Below, piece by piece: positions 7,442 to 17,121 of a stretch of DNA of 64,000 nt. Each line of letters opens with the position of its first letter. The first letter of the stretch is position 1. Location of the stretch: assembly GCF_004001245.1 (NCBI RefSeq), contig NZ_AP018724.1:434001-498000 (forward strand), written 5' to 3'. The position numbers and the translations under genes were made by a program. The notes beneath the pieces were generated by a model. That model was not told where the DNA came from. It worked only from the letters and a program-made list of their open reading frames with translations, and ran no database searches. Source of the stretch: Sulfurivermis fontis (GTDB lineage Bacteria > Pseudomonadota > Gammaproteobacteria > Thiohalomonadales > Thiohalomonadaceae).

Positions 7442-8455
7442 ATGAGGGCCTGCAAACGTGTGGTGGGAATGTTGGCGATCTGCTGCGCCGTGCTGTTGCC
7501 CTGCACGGGTTTTGCGCTGGATGATTCATTGCGCGATCGCGTCAAGGAGCGCATGGCGGAGCGCCGCACCGCGAGCGGGCAAGCTGAGTCGGTCCCTGCC
7601 GCGACACCGCCCGGCGACCATGTTTATACCCTCCGTCACGGTGGGCTGGAGCGGCGATACCGCCTGCATGTCCCTACCGGCTACGACGCGGCCCGCCCGA
7701 TGCCACTGCTGGTGGCCCTGCACGGTGGCGGCGGCAACATGGATTATCAGGCCAACGACAAGTTCTACGGGCTGATCTCCAAGTCGGAGCGGGAGGGGTT
7801 TGTGGTCGCCTTTCCCAACGGCTACAGCCGCTTGCGCGGCGGCAGACTGGCGACGTGGAACGCGGGTCGTTGCTGCGGCGATGCGCGTGACCGGAACATC
7901 GACGACGTCGGATTTATCCGCAAAATGGTCGCGGAGATTGGACAGCGGGTGAATGTCGATTCCGCCCGCATCTATGCTACCGGCATGTCCAACGGCGGCT
8001 TGATGTCTTACCGCCTGGCTTGTGAGATGGCGGATGTATTTACCGCCATCGCGCCGGTGGCGGGCACCGACAATACGCTTACGTGCAGTCCGGCGCGACC
8101 GGTATCGGTATTGCATATCCACGCGCGGGATGATGGCCACGTGCTGTTCGAGGGCGGCGCGGGGCCGGCGGCGGTGGATGGGGCCAAGATCACCGATTTC
8201 ACCTCGGTAGCTGACACCGTGGCGAAGTGGGTGCAGTTGAACGGGTGCCGGCGCGAGGCGCAACGCACCCTGGAAACGGCCGGCGTCTATTGCGATACCT
8301 ACAGCCAGTGCCGCGGCGGCGCGCAGGTGCAGCTTTGCGTGACTGAGGACGGCGGCCACTCCTGGCCGGGGGGCAACAAACCGCGCATTGGCGCCAAGCC
8401 GTCGCGGGCCATTTCGGCCAATGACGTGATGTGGGAGTTTTTCAGCCGCCGCTGA
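7442..8455 (+). CDS. Secreted polyhydroxybutyrate depolymerase/feruloyl-esterase-like protein (LpqC family)
   Basis: A 337-aa alpha/beta hydrolase with a signal peptide (MRACKRVVGMLAICCAVLL ... GFALDD). The oxyanion segment is LLVALHGGGGN, the nucleophile elbow is GMSNGG (Ser about residue 183), and a catalytic histidine sits in GGHSWPGG near the C-terminus. TWNAGRCCG and NIDDVGFI are typical of LpqC/CE1-type esterases. AAAGGAGG precedes ATG. It probably hydrolyses an extracellular or periplasmic ester polymer; the substrate cannot be told from sequence. The gene is monocistronic between a MITE-disrupted gene and a MITE remnant. Confidence 0.85.
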   Translation: MRACKRVVGMLAICCAVLLPCTGFALDDSLRDRVKERMAERRTASGQAESVPAATPPGDHVYTLRHGGLERRYRLHVPTGYDAARPMPLLVALHGGGGNMDYQANDKFYGLISKSEREGFVVAFPNGYSRLRGGRLATWNAGRCCGDARDRNIDDVGFIRKMVAEIGQRVNVDSARIYATGMSNGGLMSYRLACEMADVFTAIAPVAGTDNTLTCSPARPVSVLHIHARDDGHVLFEGGAGPAAVDGAKITDFTSVADTVAKWVQLNGCRREAQRTLETAGVYCDTYSQCRGGAQVQLCVTEDGGHSWPGGNKPRIGAKPSRAISANDVMWEFFSRR

Positions 8456-8468
8456 GGCCGTCGAGGAT

Positions 8469-8512
8469 TGGCGTGGTCTGAGAAGTCCAGGATGGACTTA
8501 TTCAGACCTTCC
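8469..8512 (+). mobile_element. MITE copy F, truncated right end
   Basis: Only the terminal segment survives: TGGCGTGGTCTGAGAAGTCC through TTCAGACCTTCC, identical to the right end of the 153-bp copies and followed by CTAG (8513-8516). The other two-thirds is missing. It sits between the esterase and the convergent CNNM-type gene. Confidence 0.85.
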
Positions 8513-8550
8513 CTAGGGGAGGCCATCCCACGCCCGGTGGCGCAGGATAC

Positions 8551-9861
8551 CTACGGCGTATCCGCCGTGCCCGTGCCGCGGCGTGTGGCAAGCACCTGAT
8601 CGACGCGGTTGCGATCCACGTCCACCACCTCGAAGTCCCAGCCCTCCCAGGTGAAGCGCTCCGCCTTGCGCGGGATGCGGCCGAGGGAGGCGAGCACGAA
8701 GCCGCCGACGGTATGGAAGTTGCCCAGTTCCTCGTGCGGCACGCTGCCGATCTCCAGCTTGTCTTTCATCTCGTCGATGGCGAGCAGGCCGTCGAGCAGC
8801 CATGAACCATCGGGGCGGCGCACCGCCAGGCTTTCCTCCGGGCTGTCGGCCAGCGGCATCATCTCGCCCACCAGCGAGAGCATCAGGTCGTCCACGGTGA
8901 CGATGCCTTCGGTATGGCCGAATTCGCTCACCACCAGCGCGAAGGTGGTCCGCTGCTGGCGGAAGGTGCGCAGCAGTTCGATCAGGGTCAGCGTCGCCGG
9001 GACATACAGCGGCTGTTCCAGCGGGATCTCGGCGAAGTCGATGTCGCCGGCGATGGCGGCCTGCAGGATGTCGTGACTCTCGGCGATGCCGATCACCTGC
9101 TGGATGTCGCCCTTGCACACCGGCAGTTGCGCGTGCGGCGCCTCGCGCAGCACGCGCAGATTGTCTTCGCGCGGCGCAGTGAGATCGAGCCAGGCGACAT
9201 CGGCGATGGGCGTCATGATGGCGGCGAGACGACGATCATCCAGGCGCAACACATTGCCCACGAGCACGCTCTCTTCCGGGGCGATGGTGCCGGAGCGTTC
9301 GCCTTCGTCGATGTAGGCGAGGATGTCCTCGACGCTGGTGACGGCCGGCGCGGCCTGCACTGGCAGCAGGGCCAGCACGCGATCGGCGGACCAGGACAGA
9401 AAGTGGATCGCCGGCGACAGCAGGCGGATGAACAGTGACATGCTGGGTGCGCAGAAGGCGGCGACCTTTTCGGGATGGGCGATGGCGATGCGCTTGGGTA
9501 CGATCTCGCCGAGCACGATGGAAACGGCGGTGACCAGGACGATGGTGATGGTCAGGGCGATGCCGCCGCTCCAGCCGGAGAGCATGGGCAGGCCGGTGGC
9601 GATGGCCTGCTCGATGGAGGCGGACAGCGCCGACTCACCGTAGATGCCCATCAGCAGGGCGGCGGCGGTGATACCGGTCTGGGTGGCCGCCAGCAGGCGG
9701 CTGGGGGCGTCCTTGATGGCGATGGCCGCACTGGCACCGCCGTCGCCTTCTTCCGCCATCTGTGTCAGCCGCGAACGGCGCGCCGAGGCGAGGGCCATTT
9801 CGGCGAGGGCGAAGAAACCGGACAGAACGATCAGGAAGATGAGGATCCAAAGGGCGCTCAT
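8551..9861 (-). CDS. CNNM/CorC-type hemolysin-family membrane protein
   Basis: A 436-aa protein with an N-terminal DUF21/CNNM membrane domain (three or four hydrophobic helices, residues 1-190; IVLGEIVPKRIAI is the family signature). Two CBS domains follow at about 200-330 (IMTPIADVAWLDL, PLYVPATLTLIELLRTF) and a CorC_HlyC domain closes the C-terminus (DGSWLLDGLLAIDEM...HTVGGFVL). Members export or sense Mg2+/Co2+; 'hemolysin' is a historical name. It is transcribed convergently with the esterase. No neighbour informs the substrate. Confidence 0.9.
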   Translation of the reverse strand: MSALWILIFLIVLSGFFALAEMALASARRSRLTQMAEEGDGGASAAIAIKDAPSRLLAATQTGITAAALLMGIYGESALSASIEQAIATGLPMLSGWSGGIALTITIVLVTAVSIVLGEIVPKRIAIAHPEKVAAFCAPSMSLFIRLLSPAIHFLSWSADRVLALLPVQAAPAVTSVEDILAYIDEGERSGTIAPEESVLVGNVLRLDDRRLAAIMTPIADVAWLDLTAPREDNLRVLREAPHAQLPVCKGDIQQVIGIAESHDILQAAIAGDIDFAEIPLEQPLYVPATLTLIELLRTFRQQRTTFALVVSEFGHTEGIVTVDDLMLSLVGEMMPLADSPEESLAVRRPDGSWLLDGLLAIDEMKDKLEIGSVPHEELGNFHTVGGFVLASLGRIPRKAERFTWEGWDFEVVDVDRNRVDQVLATRRGTGTADTP

Positions 9862-10026
9862 GGCGGCACCTCCGTGGGGGTGGACCGCGCCATTCTACCC
9901 GTTCTGTCATGTCAGTTGTTGTGTTCAGACCGGGGCGGCACCGATGGTACAGCGAAATATCTCCGGCCTACTGCAGAGGGAGATTTCAGCCGACCCTACG
10001 GGAGCCGGAGCGAGTAGAATGGCGCC

Positions 10027-10467
10027 ATGACCATACGATCCTTCTGGCAACTTCCCCTGGCACAGCTCACCGCCACGGAGTGGGAGCAGTTGTGCGATGG
10101 CTGCGGCCGCTGCTGCTTGCACAAGCTGGAGGACGAGGACAGCGGTGAGGTGTATTACACGCGCGTCGCCTGCGCCAGACTCGATATCGACACCTGCCGT
10201 TGCACCGCCTATGCAGCGCGGGCGCAGGCGGAGCCGGAGTGTGCGGTGATCACGCCGGCCAATATCGCCGCGCTGGATTACCTACCGGAGAGCTGTGCCT
10301 ACCGTCTGCGCCACGCCGGCCTGCCGCTGCCGCCGTGGCATCCGCTGCTGAGCGGTGATGCGCGCAGCGTGCATCGCGCCGGCATATCGGTGCGCAGCTA
10401 TGCGCTGCCGTTGTCCGCGGTGCCCGATCCGGATGACCTGGAAGACTTCATCATCGATCCGCCGTAA
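10027..10467 (+). CDS. YcgN/UPF0260 family cysteine-cluster protein
   Basis: A 146-aa protein with an early cysteine cluster CDGCGRCCLHKLED (residues about 23-36) and further cysteines at CARLDIDTCRC and PESCAYR, as in YcgN (UPF0260), whose length is about 150 aa. Metal or Fe-S binding is likely; molecular function is not established. It converges on another CxxC-rich gene (10609-11001), so two distant cysteine-cluster proteins are encoded tail to tail. Confidence 0.88.
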   Translation: MTIRSFWQLPLAQLTATEWEQLCDGCGRCCLHKLEDEDSGEVYYTRVACARLDIDTCRCTAYAARAQAEPECAVITPANIAALDYLPESCAYRLRHAGLPLPPWHPLLSGDARSVHRAGISVRSYALPLSAVPDPDDLEDFIIDPP

Positions 10468-10504
10468 CCGCGCTGCCGGCGCACGTGCATTTTCCGAGTG
10501 CCGG

Positions 10505-10566
10505 CGACAGTACGCACGGGAACACCTTCCTCGTATCTTGTGCCTTGTCCCTCGTATCTATCCGCC
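10505..10566. repeat. Heptad-type repeat remnant (CTCGTATCTTGTGCCTTG)
   Basis: CCTCGTATCTTGTGCCTTGTCCCTCGTATC belongs to the dispersed CTTGTATC/TACGAGG family seen at 22681, 28849, 29588, 38857, 40172, 48206 and 59620. One arm only; non-coding. Confidence 0.55.
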
Positions 10567-10608
10567 GTGCCGCGCCTGCCTGCGGCAGCTGCAACAGGAA
10601 TGCGCCGA

Positions 10609-11001
10609 TCAGGTCTGCGGGATGTAGGCGCAGTAGCCCGGCCGCGGACCGATGCGCGGATGGTTGCGGCAGGTGTCCGGGCGGCGTTCGTAGACCGTGC
10701 AGCGGCGTGTGGCGGCGTCGAGATAGACGCAGTCGCCATTGGCGCGCCGCGCCAGGGTGAACAGTCCGCTCCTGAGGTTGAAGTGCTCGATGAGGCCGGC
10801 CTTTTCCAGGCGCCGGGCGATGGGCTTGAGCGGCTCCTCCGCCTCGAAGGCATCCATCACGCCCAGGCGGATCAGATCGGTGACGCGCACCTCGGCCGGC
10901 AGTGTGCAGCAGGTGGCGCGGCAGTCGTCGCACAGGCCGTTGCGGTACTTGTGCCAGGTGGTGAGCCGTTCGGGATCGGCGCCGGTGCGGGGTTTGCTCA
11001 T
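10609..11001 (-). CDS. YkgJ family cysteine-cluster protein
   Basis: A 130-aa protein with GLCDDCRATCCTLPAEV near residue 22 and a second set CVYLDAATRRCTVYERRPDTCRNHP, the Cys spacing of the YkgJ (UPF0153) zinc/iron-chelating family. Role unknown; family members are annotated as Fe-S or zinc-binding. The gene is convergent with the YcgN-like gene and its upstream side faces the PhnD-like/GGDEF-EAL operon. Confidence 0.88.
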   Translation of the reverse strand: MSKPRTGADPERLTTWHKYRNGLCDDCRATCCTLPAEVRVTDLIRLGVMDAFEAEEPLKPIARRLEKAGLIEHFNLRSGLFTLARRANGDCVYLDAATRRCTVYERRPDTCRNHPRIGPRPGYCAYIPQT

Positions 11002-11216
11002 ATGTTCCGTAGGGGTATGCCGGGGGCGGCATTATAGCGGCCGCCGCATGCATGAGTCGCGTGGCGCACAGTGGTCCGCCAGCGGCGTGTGTCCCCGTCC
11101 CGGCATAGGCGCCACTGCCGGCTTCCCGTATACTTGTGCCCATTACACGATATGCGCGCCGCGCCGCCGCCCCTGGCGACCGCAAGCGCAAGACTACTCT
11201 CCGGGAACCCCGCTTC

Positions 11217-12131
11217 ATGAAGCCATCCCTCCGTGCCGTTGTGGCCTGCCTGGGTGTCTGCGCCGCCGTCGTGCTCGGTGGTTGCCAGGGCCGCGACGAG
11301 CCGGAGTACGCCCCGCGCTTTTCTGCCGAGGCCCCAAGCAGCGACCCGGTATACGTGTTCGGGGTGCATCCGCTGCACAATCCGCAACGCCTGCACGAGG
11401 TGTTCAGTCCGCTGATGGCCTACCTGAGCGCCCACATCGCGGGGGCCCGCTTCCGCCTGGAGGCCTCGCGCAACTACGCCGCCTACGACGAGAAGCTGTA
11501 CGCGCGCCAGTTCCACTTCGCCCTGCCCAATCCCTACCAGACCATCAACGCCGTGAAGCATGGCTACCGTGTGTTCGGCAAGATGGGCGACGACGACAAT
11601 TTCCGCGGCATCATCCTGGTGCGCAAGGACAGCGGCATCCGCGAGGTGCGCGACCTGCGCGGCAAGGCGGTGAGTTATCCGGCGCCGAGCGCGCTGGCGG
11701 CCACCATGCTGCCACAGTACTTTCTGCACAGCCACGGTATCGACGTGATGCATGACATCGAGAATCGCTATGTGGGTTCGCAGGAATCTTCCATCATGAA
11801 CGTCTATCTCGGCGATGTGGCGGCCGGCGCCACCTGGCCGCCGCCGTGGCGTGCCCTCAGTCGTGAGCGGCCGGAGCTGGCAGCGGCGCTGGAGGTGCGC
11901 TGGCAGACCGATCCCCTGCCCAACAACGGTCTGGTGGTCCTGCCCGAGGTGCCGGAGACGGTGGTGGCGCAGGTGGGGCGGCTGTTGTTCTCCCTGCATG
12001 AATCGCCCGAGGGAAGGCGCCTGCTGGCGCCGATGGAGCTGTCGCGTTTCGAGCCGGCGGATGATGCGACCTACGCCCCGGTGCGTGAGTTCATCCACCG
12101 TTTCAGCGCCGCAGTGCGGCCGGTCGAGTAA
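11217..12131 (+). CDS. PhnD-like periplasmic substrate-binding lipoprotein
   Basis: A 304-aa protein with a lipoprotein signal (ACLGVCAAVVLGGCQG, Cys about residue 22). The mature chain has the phosphate/phosphonate-binding PhnD fold: YVFGVHPLHNPQRLHEVFSPLM, the ligand-side segment FALPNPYQTINAVKHGY, and GKAVSYPAPSALAATMLPQYFL. No ABC permease or ATPase follows. The next gene, 5 bp away, is a membrane PAS-GGDEF-EAL protein, so this lipoprotein may act as its periplasmic ligand sensor rather than a transporter component. The start at 11217 gives the signal peptide; an upstream ATG at 11136 would not. Confidence 0.85.
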   Translation: MKPSLRAVVACLGVCAAVVLGGCQGRDEPEYAPRFSAEAPSSDPVYVFGVHPLHNPQRLHEVFSPLMAYLSAHIAGARFRLEASRNYAAYDEKLYARQFHFALPNPYQTINAVKHGYRVFGKMGDDDNFRGIILVRKDSGIREVRDLRGKAVSYPAPSALAATMLPQYFLHSHGIDVMHDIENRYVGSQESSIMNVYLGDVAAGATWPPPWRALSRERPELAAALEVRWQTDPLPNNGLVVLPEVPETVVAQVGRLLFSLHESPEGRRLLAPMELSRFEPADDATYAPVREFIHRFSAAVRPVE

Positions 12132-12136
12132 ATCCC

Positions 12137-14959
12137 ATGTGGCGCTATTTACACCGTCTGTACACTGCCTCGATCACTAGGCAGCTGATGCTCGGCATTG
12201 CTGCTGTGCATGCCCTGTTGATGACCGTGTTCGTGTTCGACCTGGTGGGACGCGAGCGCATCTTCCTTTCCGAGCAGAGCGAGGCGCAGGCACTCAGTCT
12301 GGCCTCCACCCTGGCGGCCAATGGCACCTCCTGGGTACTGGCCAACGACATCGTCGGTATGGAGGAGGTGATTGTCGCCCAGGCGCATTATCCCGGCGTG
12401 CGTTATGCCATGTTTGTCGATCGGGACAACAAGGTGCTGGCCTATACCGACCGCAGTGTGGTGGGCCAGTATCTGGCCGACGCGGTAAGCCAGACACTGC
12501 TGGATGCCGCGCCGTTACCCCATCTGCTCATCAGCCGGGTAGAGTTCAACGATGCCGCCGCCCCGATCTTCAGCAACGAGGTACATATCGGCTGGGCGCG
12601 CGTCGGTCTGAGCCGGGGTGATATCACCGCCAATCTGCAGCAGGTAACACACGACGGCCTGACCTATACCGCCATCGCCATCGTCATCGGTTCGCTCTTC
12701 GCCTGGCTGATGGCGCGTGGCCTGACGCGCGGCCTGCGCACCCTGAGCGAACAGGCCGAGCGAGTGCGCCAGGGCGCGCGCAATGTGGAGTTTTCCTGCC
12801 AGCGCCATGACGAGATCGGCCGCCTGGCCGATGTGTTCGGCCGTATGGTAACGACGCTGGCGGAGCATGAGCTGATGATCGCCGAAAATCACGCCCTGCT
12901 GCGCTCGATACTGGATACCTCGCCGGACCTGATCTTCTTCAAGGACAGCAAAGGGGTCTATCTCGGCTGCAACAGTGCCTTTGCCGAGCTCGTTGGCCGC
13001 AGCGAGGCGGAGATTGTCGGCAAGACCGACCTCGATCTGTTCGATGCCGAGGTGGCGGAATCGTTTCGCGACAATGACCGCAAGATGCTGGAGCTGGGCG
13101 AGCGGCGCAGCAATGAAGAGTGGCTGACCTATCCGGACGGGCGGCGCATCCTGGTGGATACCCTGAAGACGCCATATTACGGCCCGCACGACACGGCGCT
13201 GGGTGTACTGGGCATCAGCCGCGATGTCACCGCCCGGTACCAGGCCGACGAGCAGGTGCGCCACACGCAGAAGATGCTGGAAAACGCCCAGCGTATTGCC
13301 CGCATCGGTTCCTGGGATCTGGATCTGGTGGCCAATCGCCTGCGCTGGACGCCCGAGGTCTACCACATCTTCGAGCTGGACCCGGCGGAGGTTACGCCCA
13401 GTTACGACGGCTTCCTGGCGGCGATACATCCCGAGGATCGCGACATGGTCGATCAGGCCTACCGCGACTCCCTGCGCACGCGCCGCCCCTACAAGCTGGA
13501 ACACCGCCTGAGGATGAAGGACGGCCGCATCAAGTATGTCGAGGAGCAGGGCGAGACAATCTACGACACCAGCGGCAAGCCCATTCATTCCTACGGTACG
13601 GTGCAGGACATCACCGAGCGGCACCTGACCCATGCCCAGTTGCAGGAGAAGCAGCAGCATCTGGATCGCCTGGCCCATTACGACTCGCTCACCGGCCTGC
13701 CCAACCGTATGTTGTTCCGCGATCGTCTGGAGCAGTCGCTGCTCAAGGCGCGGCGGCGCCGCGAACAGCTGGCGGTGCTGTTCGTCGACCTGGACGAGTT
13801 CAAGCAGATCAACGACAGCCTGGGCCATGCGGTCGGTGACCTTGTGCTGCAGCAGGTGGCGCGCCGCTTCCTCTCCGTGGTGCGCGAGGAAGACTCGGTG
13901 GCGCGCCTGGGCGGCGACGAATTTACCGTGATTCTGGAGTCGGTACAGTCGGCGGAGAGCGTGTCGCAGGTGGCGCAGAAGCTGATCCATGTGACGCAGG
14001 AACCGCTGCACATCGACACGCGCGAACTGTATGTCACCACCAGCATCGGCATCAGCCTCTACCCCGGCGACGGCCAGGATGCGGAGACTCTGCTGCGCAA
14101 TGCCGATACCGCCATGTTCAAGGCCAAGGAGCAGGGGCGCAACGCCTTCCATTTCTACACCGAGGACATGACCGAGAAGGCCTACGACCGCATCCTGATG
14201 GAGACCAATCTGCGCAATGCCCTGCGCAACGAGGAATTCGTGTTGTATTACCAGCCCAAGCTGTCGTTGCGTACCCGGGCCGTGGTCGGTATGGAGGCGC
14301 TGATCCGCTGGCAACTGCCCGAAGGCGGCATGATCTCCCCGCTACGCTTCATCCCGGTGGCGGAGGAGTCGGGCCTCATCATCCCGCTCGGTATCCGGGT
14401 CTTGCGCGAGGCATTCAAGCAGGCACGTCTCTGGCAAGAACAGGGACTGTTGCAGGGCCGCGTCGCTGTCAACCTATCAGGCAAGCAGTTGTATCAGCGT
14501 GATCTCATCGAGGTGATGCGCAACGTGTTGGCTGAAACCGGCTGCGACCCGACATGGATCGAACTGGAGGTGACAGAGGGTTTCGTGATGAAGAACCCGG
14601 AGCAGTCGATTCATCTGTTGGGTGAGTTGCGCGCCATGGGCTTCGAGCTGTCCATCGATGATTTCGGCACCGGCTATTCCTCCCTGGCCTATCTCAAGCA
14701 ATTGCCCATCTCCAAACTGAAGATCGATCAGTCCTTCGTGCGCGGTATTCCTGCGGACAGCGACGACATGGCCATCGTCCGCGCCGTCATCGCCCTCGGC
14801 CACAGCCTGCAGCTCACCACCATCGCCGAAGGTGTGGAGACCGTGGCGCAGCGCGACTTCCTGCTGGCCGAAGGGGGCGACGAGGTGCAGGGCTATCTGT
14901 TCAGTCATCCCCTGCCCGAGGATCGGGCGAGCCAGTTTCTGGCGGCACACAAGATATGA
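12137..14959 (+). CDS. Membrane-bound PAS-GGDEF-EAL cyclic-di-GMP enzyme
   Basis: A 940-aa protein: TM helix about 15-40, periplasmic region to about 175, second TM 178-198, HAMP linker, two PAS domains (about 265-380 and 390-505), GGDEF domain and EAL domain. The diguanylate cyclase motif GGDEF is intact (592-596) and is preceded at the correct spacing by an RxxD inhibitory site (REED). The phosphodiesterase motif EAL is intact (720-722), with EVTEGF and DDFGTGYSSLAYLK present. Both activities are therefore possible. It follows the PhnD-like lipoprotein by 5 bp and overlaps rlhA by 4 bp. The periplasmic loop is suited to sensing the lipoprotein. Confidence 0.95.
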   Translation: MWRYLHRLYTASITRQLMLGIAAVHALLMTVFVFDLVGRERIFLSEQSEAQALSLASTLAANGTSWVLANDIVGMEEVIVAQAHYPGVRYAMFVDRDNKVLAYTDRSVVGQYLADAVSQTLLDAAPLPHLLISRVEFNDAAAPIFSNEVHIGWARVGLSRGDITANLQQVTHDGLTYTAIAIVIGSLFAWLMARGLTRGLRTLSEQAERVRQGARNVEFSCQRHDEIGRLADVFGRMVTTLAEHELMIAENHALLRSILDTSPDLIFFKDSKGVYLGCNSAFAELVGRSEAEIVGKTDLDLFDAEVAESFRDNDRKMLELGERRSNEEWLTYPDGRRILVDTLKTPYYGPHDTALGVLGISRDVTARYQADEQVRHTQKMLENAQRIARIGSWDLDLVANRLRWTPEVYHIFELDPAEVTPSYDGFLAAIHPEDRDMVDQAYRDSLRTRRPYKLEHRLRMKDGRIKYVEEQGETIYDTSGKPIHSYGTVQDITERHLTHAQLQEKQQHLDRLAHYDSLTGLPNRMLFRDRLEQSLLKARRRREQLAVLFVDLDEFKQINDSLGHAVGDLVLQQVARRFLSVVREEDSVARLGGDEFTVILESVQSAESVSQVAQKLIHVTQEPLHIDTRELYVTTSIGISLYPGDGQDAETLLRNADTAMFKAKEQGRNAFHFYTEDMTEKAYDRILMETNLRNALRNEEFVLYYQPKLSLRTRAVVGMEALIRWQLPEGGMISPLRFIPVAEESGLIIPLGIRVLREAFKQARLWQEQGLLQGRVAVNLSGKQLYQRDLIEVMRNVLAETGCDPTWIELEVTEGFVMKNPEQSIHLLGELRAMGFELSIDDFGTGYSSLAYLKQLPISKLKIDQSFVRGIPADSDDMAIVRAVIALGHSLQLTTIAEGVETVAQRDFLLAEGGDEVQGYLFSHPLPEDRASQFLAAHKI

Positions 14960-16830
14960 CGACCGCACGCCATCGCCTGGAACTGCTCGCCCCGGCCAAG
15001 AATGCCGAGTTCGGTTGCGAGGCCATCAATCACGGCGCTGACGCGGTGTATATCGGCGGCCCGTCGTTCGGCGCGCGTGCCGCGGCGGGCAATACCGTGG
15101 CCGATATCGCGCGGCTGGTGGACTATGCGCACCGCTATTCCGCACAGGTGTTCGTCGCCCTCAACACCATACTCAAGGACGAGGAACTGGAGGCGGCGCG
15201 GCAGCTCGCCTGGCAGGTATACGAGGCCGGTGCCGATGCCCTGATCATCCAGGATATGGGCTTGCTGGAGCTGGACCTGCCGCCCCTCGCCCTGCACGCC
15301 AGCACCCAGGCCGACAACCGCACGGCCGCCAAGGCGCATTTCCTGGAACAGGTGGGCTTCTCCCGCGTGGTGCTGGCGCGCGAGCTGTCGCTCAAGCAGA
15401 TTCGTGAGATCGCGCAGGCCACCACCGCGGAGTTGGAGTTCTTCGTGCACGGCGCGCTGTGCGTCAGCTACAGCGGCCAGTGCTATGTCAGCCATGCGCA
15501 GACCGGGCGCAGCGCCAACCGCGGTGAGTGTTCACAGATGTGCCGCCTGCCGTTTTCCGTCGCCGACAGCAACGGCGCGATCGTGGTACGCGACCGCCAT
15601 GTGCTCTCGCCCAAAGACAACAACCAAAGCGCCAACCTGCGCGCCCTGGTCGAGGCCGGCATCAGTTCGTTCAAGATCGAGGGACGCCTCAAGGACCTGT
15701 CCTACGTCAAGAACATCACTGCCCACTATCGCACCTTGCTGGATGAAATCATCGCCGAGGTACCGCACTACCGCGCCGCCTCCGCCGGGCGGTGCACCTT
15801 CTTCTTCCAGCCGCAGCCGGAGAAGAGCTTCAACCGCGGTTTCACCGATTACTTCACCCGGGAACGGCACCAGGACCTGCTGGCGCTGGACAGTCCCAAG
15901 TTTGTCGGCCTGCCCATCGGCAGCGTCACTCGCGTGGGACCGGACTGGTTCGAGGCGGAGAGCGAGGCCGAGTTGCACAACGGCGACGGCCTGAGCTGGT
16001 ACGACGCCAACCATGAGCTGGCGGGCGTGCGCATCAATCGCGTCGAGGGGCGGCGCCTGTTTCCGGCGGAAAAGAACGTGCTGCCCGCCGTGGGCACCAC
16101 GCTGTATCGCAACCGCGATCAGGCATTCGAGCGCCTGCTGGAGAAGAAGTCCGCCGAGCGCAGGATACGCGTGCAGATGCACTTTGCCGAAACGGCCGCC
16201 GGCTTTGCCTTGACTCTCATCGACGAGGAGGGTGTCACCGCCACCGTGGAGCTGGCGCAGCCGCATGAGCCGGCGCAGAACGCCGAGCGCGCCGAGGCCA
16301 CCCTGCGCGAGCAGCTGGGCAAGCTGGGCAATACGATCTTCAAGGCGGAAGACATCACGCTGGCGCTGTCGGCGCCGTGGTTCATTCCCGTCGGCGCTCT
16401 CAATGCACTGCGCCGTGCAGCGGTGGACAAGCTGGAGGCGGCGCGCCGTGCGGCCTATCGCCGCCCCGTTCGTGCCCAGGCCGTCGAGCCGCCGCCGGCC
16501 TTTCCGCAGACCGAGCTGAGCTATCTGGGCAACGTCTACAACCAGCGCGCCCGCGATTTCTACACCCGCCACGGCGTCAGCCTCATCGCGGAGGCCTACG
16601 AGGCCAACCAGGAACGCGGTGAGGTGTCGCTGATGATCACCAAGCACTGCGTGCGCTACAGCTTCAACCTCTGCCCCAAGCAGGTGAAGGGCATCAAGCC
16701 CGATCCCATGACGCTGATCAGCGCCGGCGAGAACCTGCGCCTGGAGTTCGACTGCAAGCGCTGCGAGATGCATGTGATCGGGCGGCTGAAGCCGCAGAAG
16801 GTGGTGTTGGGGAGTTTGAAGCGGGGATAG
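14956..16830 (+). CDS. rlhA: U32-family 23S rRNA C2501 hydroxylase
   Basis: A 624-aa U32 peptidase-family protein. The N-terminal U32 core (LELLAPAKNAEFGCEAINHGADAVYIGG) contains the family signature EFFVHGALCVSYSGQCY and the cysteine set ...GECSQMC. A long C-terminal extension with further cysteines (LCPKQVKGIKP, FDCKRCEMH) matches the DUF3656-containing RlhA/YdcP group rather than the shorter tRNA hydroxylase TrhP (about 450 aa). It is predicted to use an Fe-S cluster and prephenate-linked chemistry to hydroxylate rRNA. The ATGA overlap with the upstream GGDEF-EAL gene indicates translational coupling, although no functional link is known. Confidence 0.85.
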   Translation: MTTARHRLELLAPAKNAEFGCEAINHGADAVYIGGPSFGARAAAGNTVADIARLVDYAHRYSAQVFVALNTILKDEELEAARQLAWQVYEAGADALIIQDMGLLELDLPPLALHASTQADNRTAAKAHFLEQVGFSRVVLARELSLKQIREIAQATTAELEFFVHGALCVSYSGQCYVSHAQTGRSANRGECSQMCRLPFSVADSNGAIVVRDRHVLSPKDNNQSANLRALVEAGISSFKIEGRLKDLSYVKNITAHYRTLLDEIIAEVPHYRAASAGRCTFFFQPQPEKSFNRGFTDYFTRERHQDLLALDSPKFVGLPIGSVTRVGPDWFEAESEAELHNGDGLSWYDANHELAGVRINRVEGRRLFPAEKNVLPAVGTTLYRNRDQAFERLLEKKSAERRIRVQMHFAETAAGFALTLIDEEGVTATVELAQPHEPAQNAERAEATLREQLGKLGNTIFKAEDITLALSAPWFIPVGALNALRRAAVDKLEAARRAAYRRPVRAQAVEPPPAFPQTELSYLGNVYNQRARDFYTRHGVSLIAEAYEANQERGEVSLMITKHCVRYSFNLCPKQVKGIKPDPMTLISAGENLRLEFDCKRCEMHVIGRLKPQKVVLGSLKRG

Positions 16831-16888
16831 CGCGCAGCGCTGTTTGACTTTGTTGTTGTGGTGCGCTGTCGCGCGGATTGATTTTTAA

Positions 16889-17093
16889 GGAAGGTCTGAA
16901 TAAGTCCATCCTGGACTTTTCAGGTCGCTCCCGCCCCTCCCTGGGCTGCGCGACATAAGTCCATCCGTGGACAAAACCACGCCAAGCGAAAAGTGTGATT
17001 TTCGCTTGGCTTCATTTTTCAACGACTTATCGTCGTTGAAAAATGGCGGCACATCCCTGTGCCGCGGAAGCTCTGAACTTATTCAGAGCTTCC
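16889..17093 (-). mobile_element. MITE copy E, 205-bp subtype, TTAA target duplication
   Basis: Same ends as copy A in the opposite orientation (GGAAGGTCTGAATAAGTCC ... TTCAGAGCTTCC), flanked by TTAA at 16885-16888 and 17094-17097. It differs by an extra segment of about 50 bp (GGTCGCTCCCGCCCCTCCCT ... CATCCGTGGAC) between the first hairpin and the AAGCGAAAA hairpin. The same subtype is found at 48370. Confidence 0.9.
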
Positions 17094-17121
17094 TTAACGG
17101 GGGATTCCGTCCCCCTGCGCC

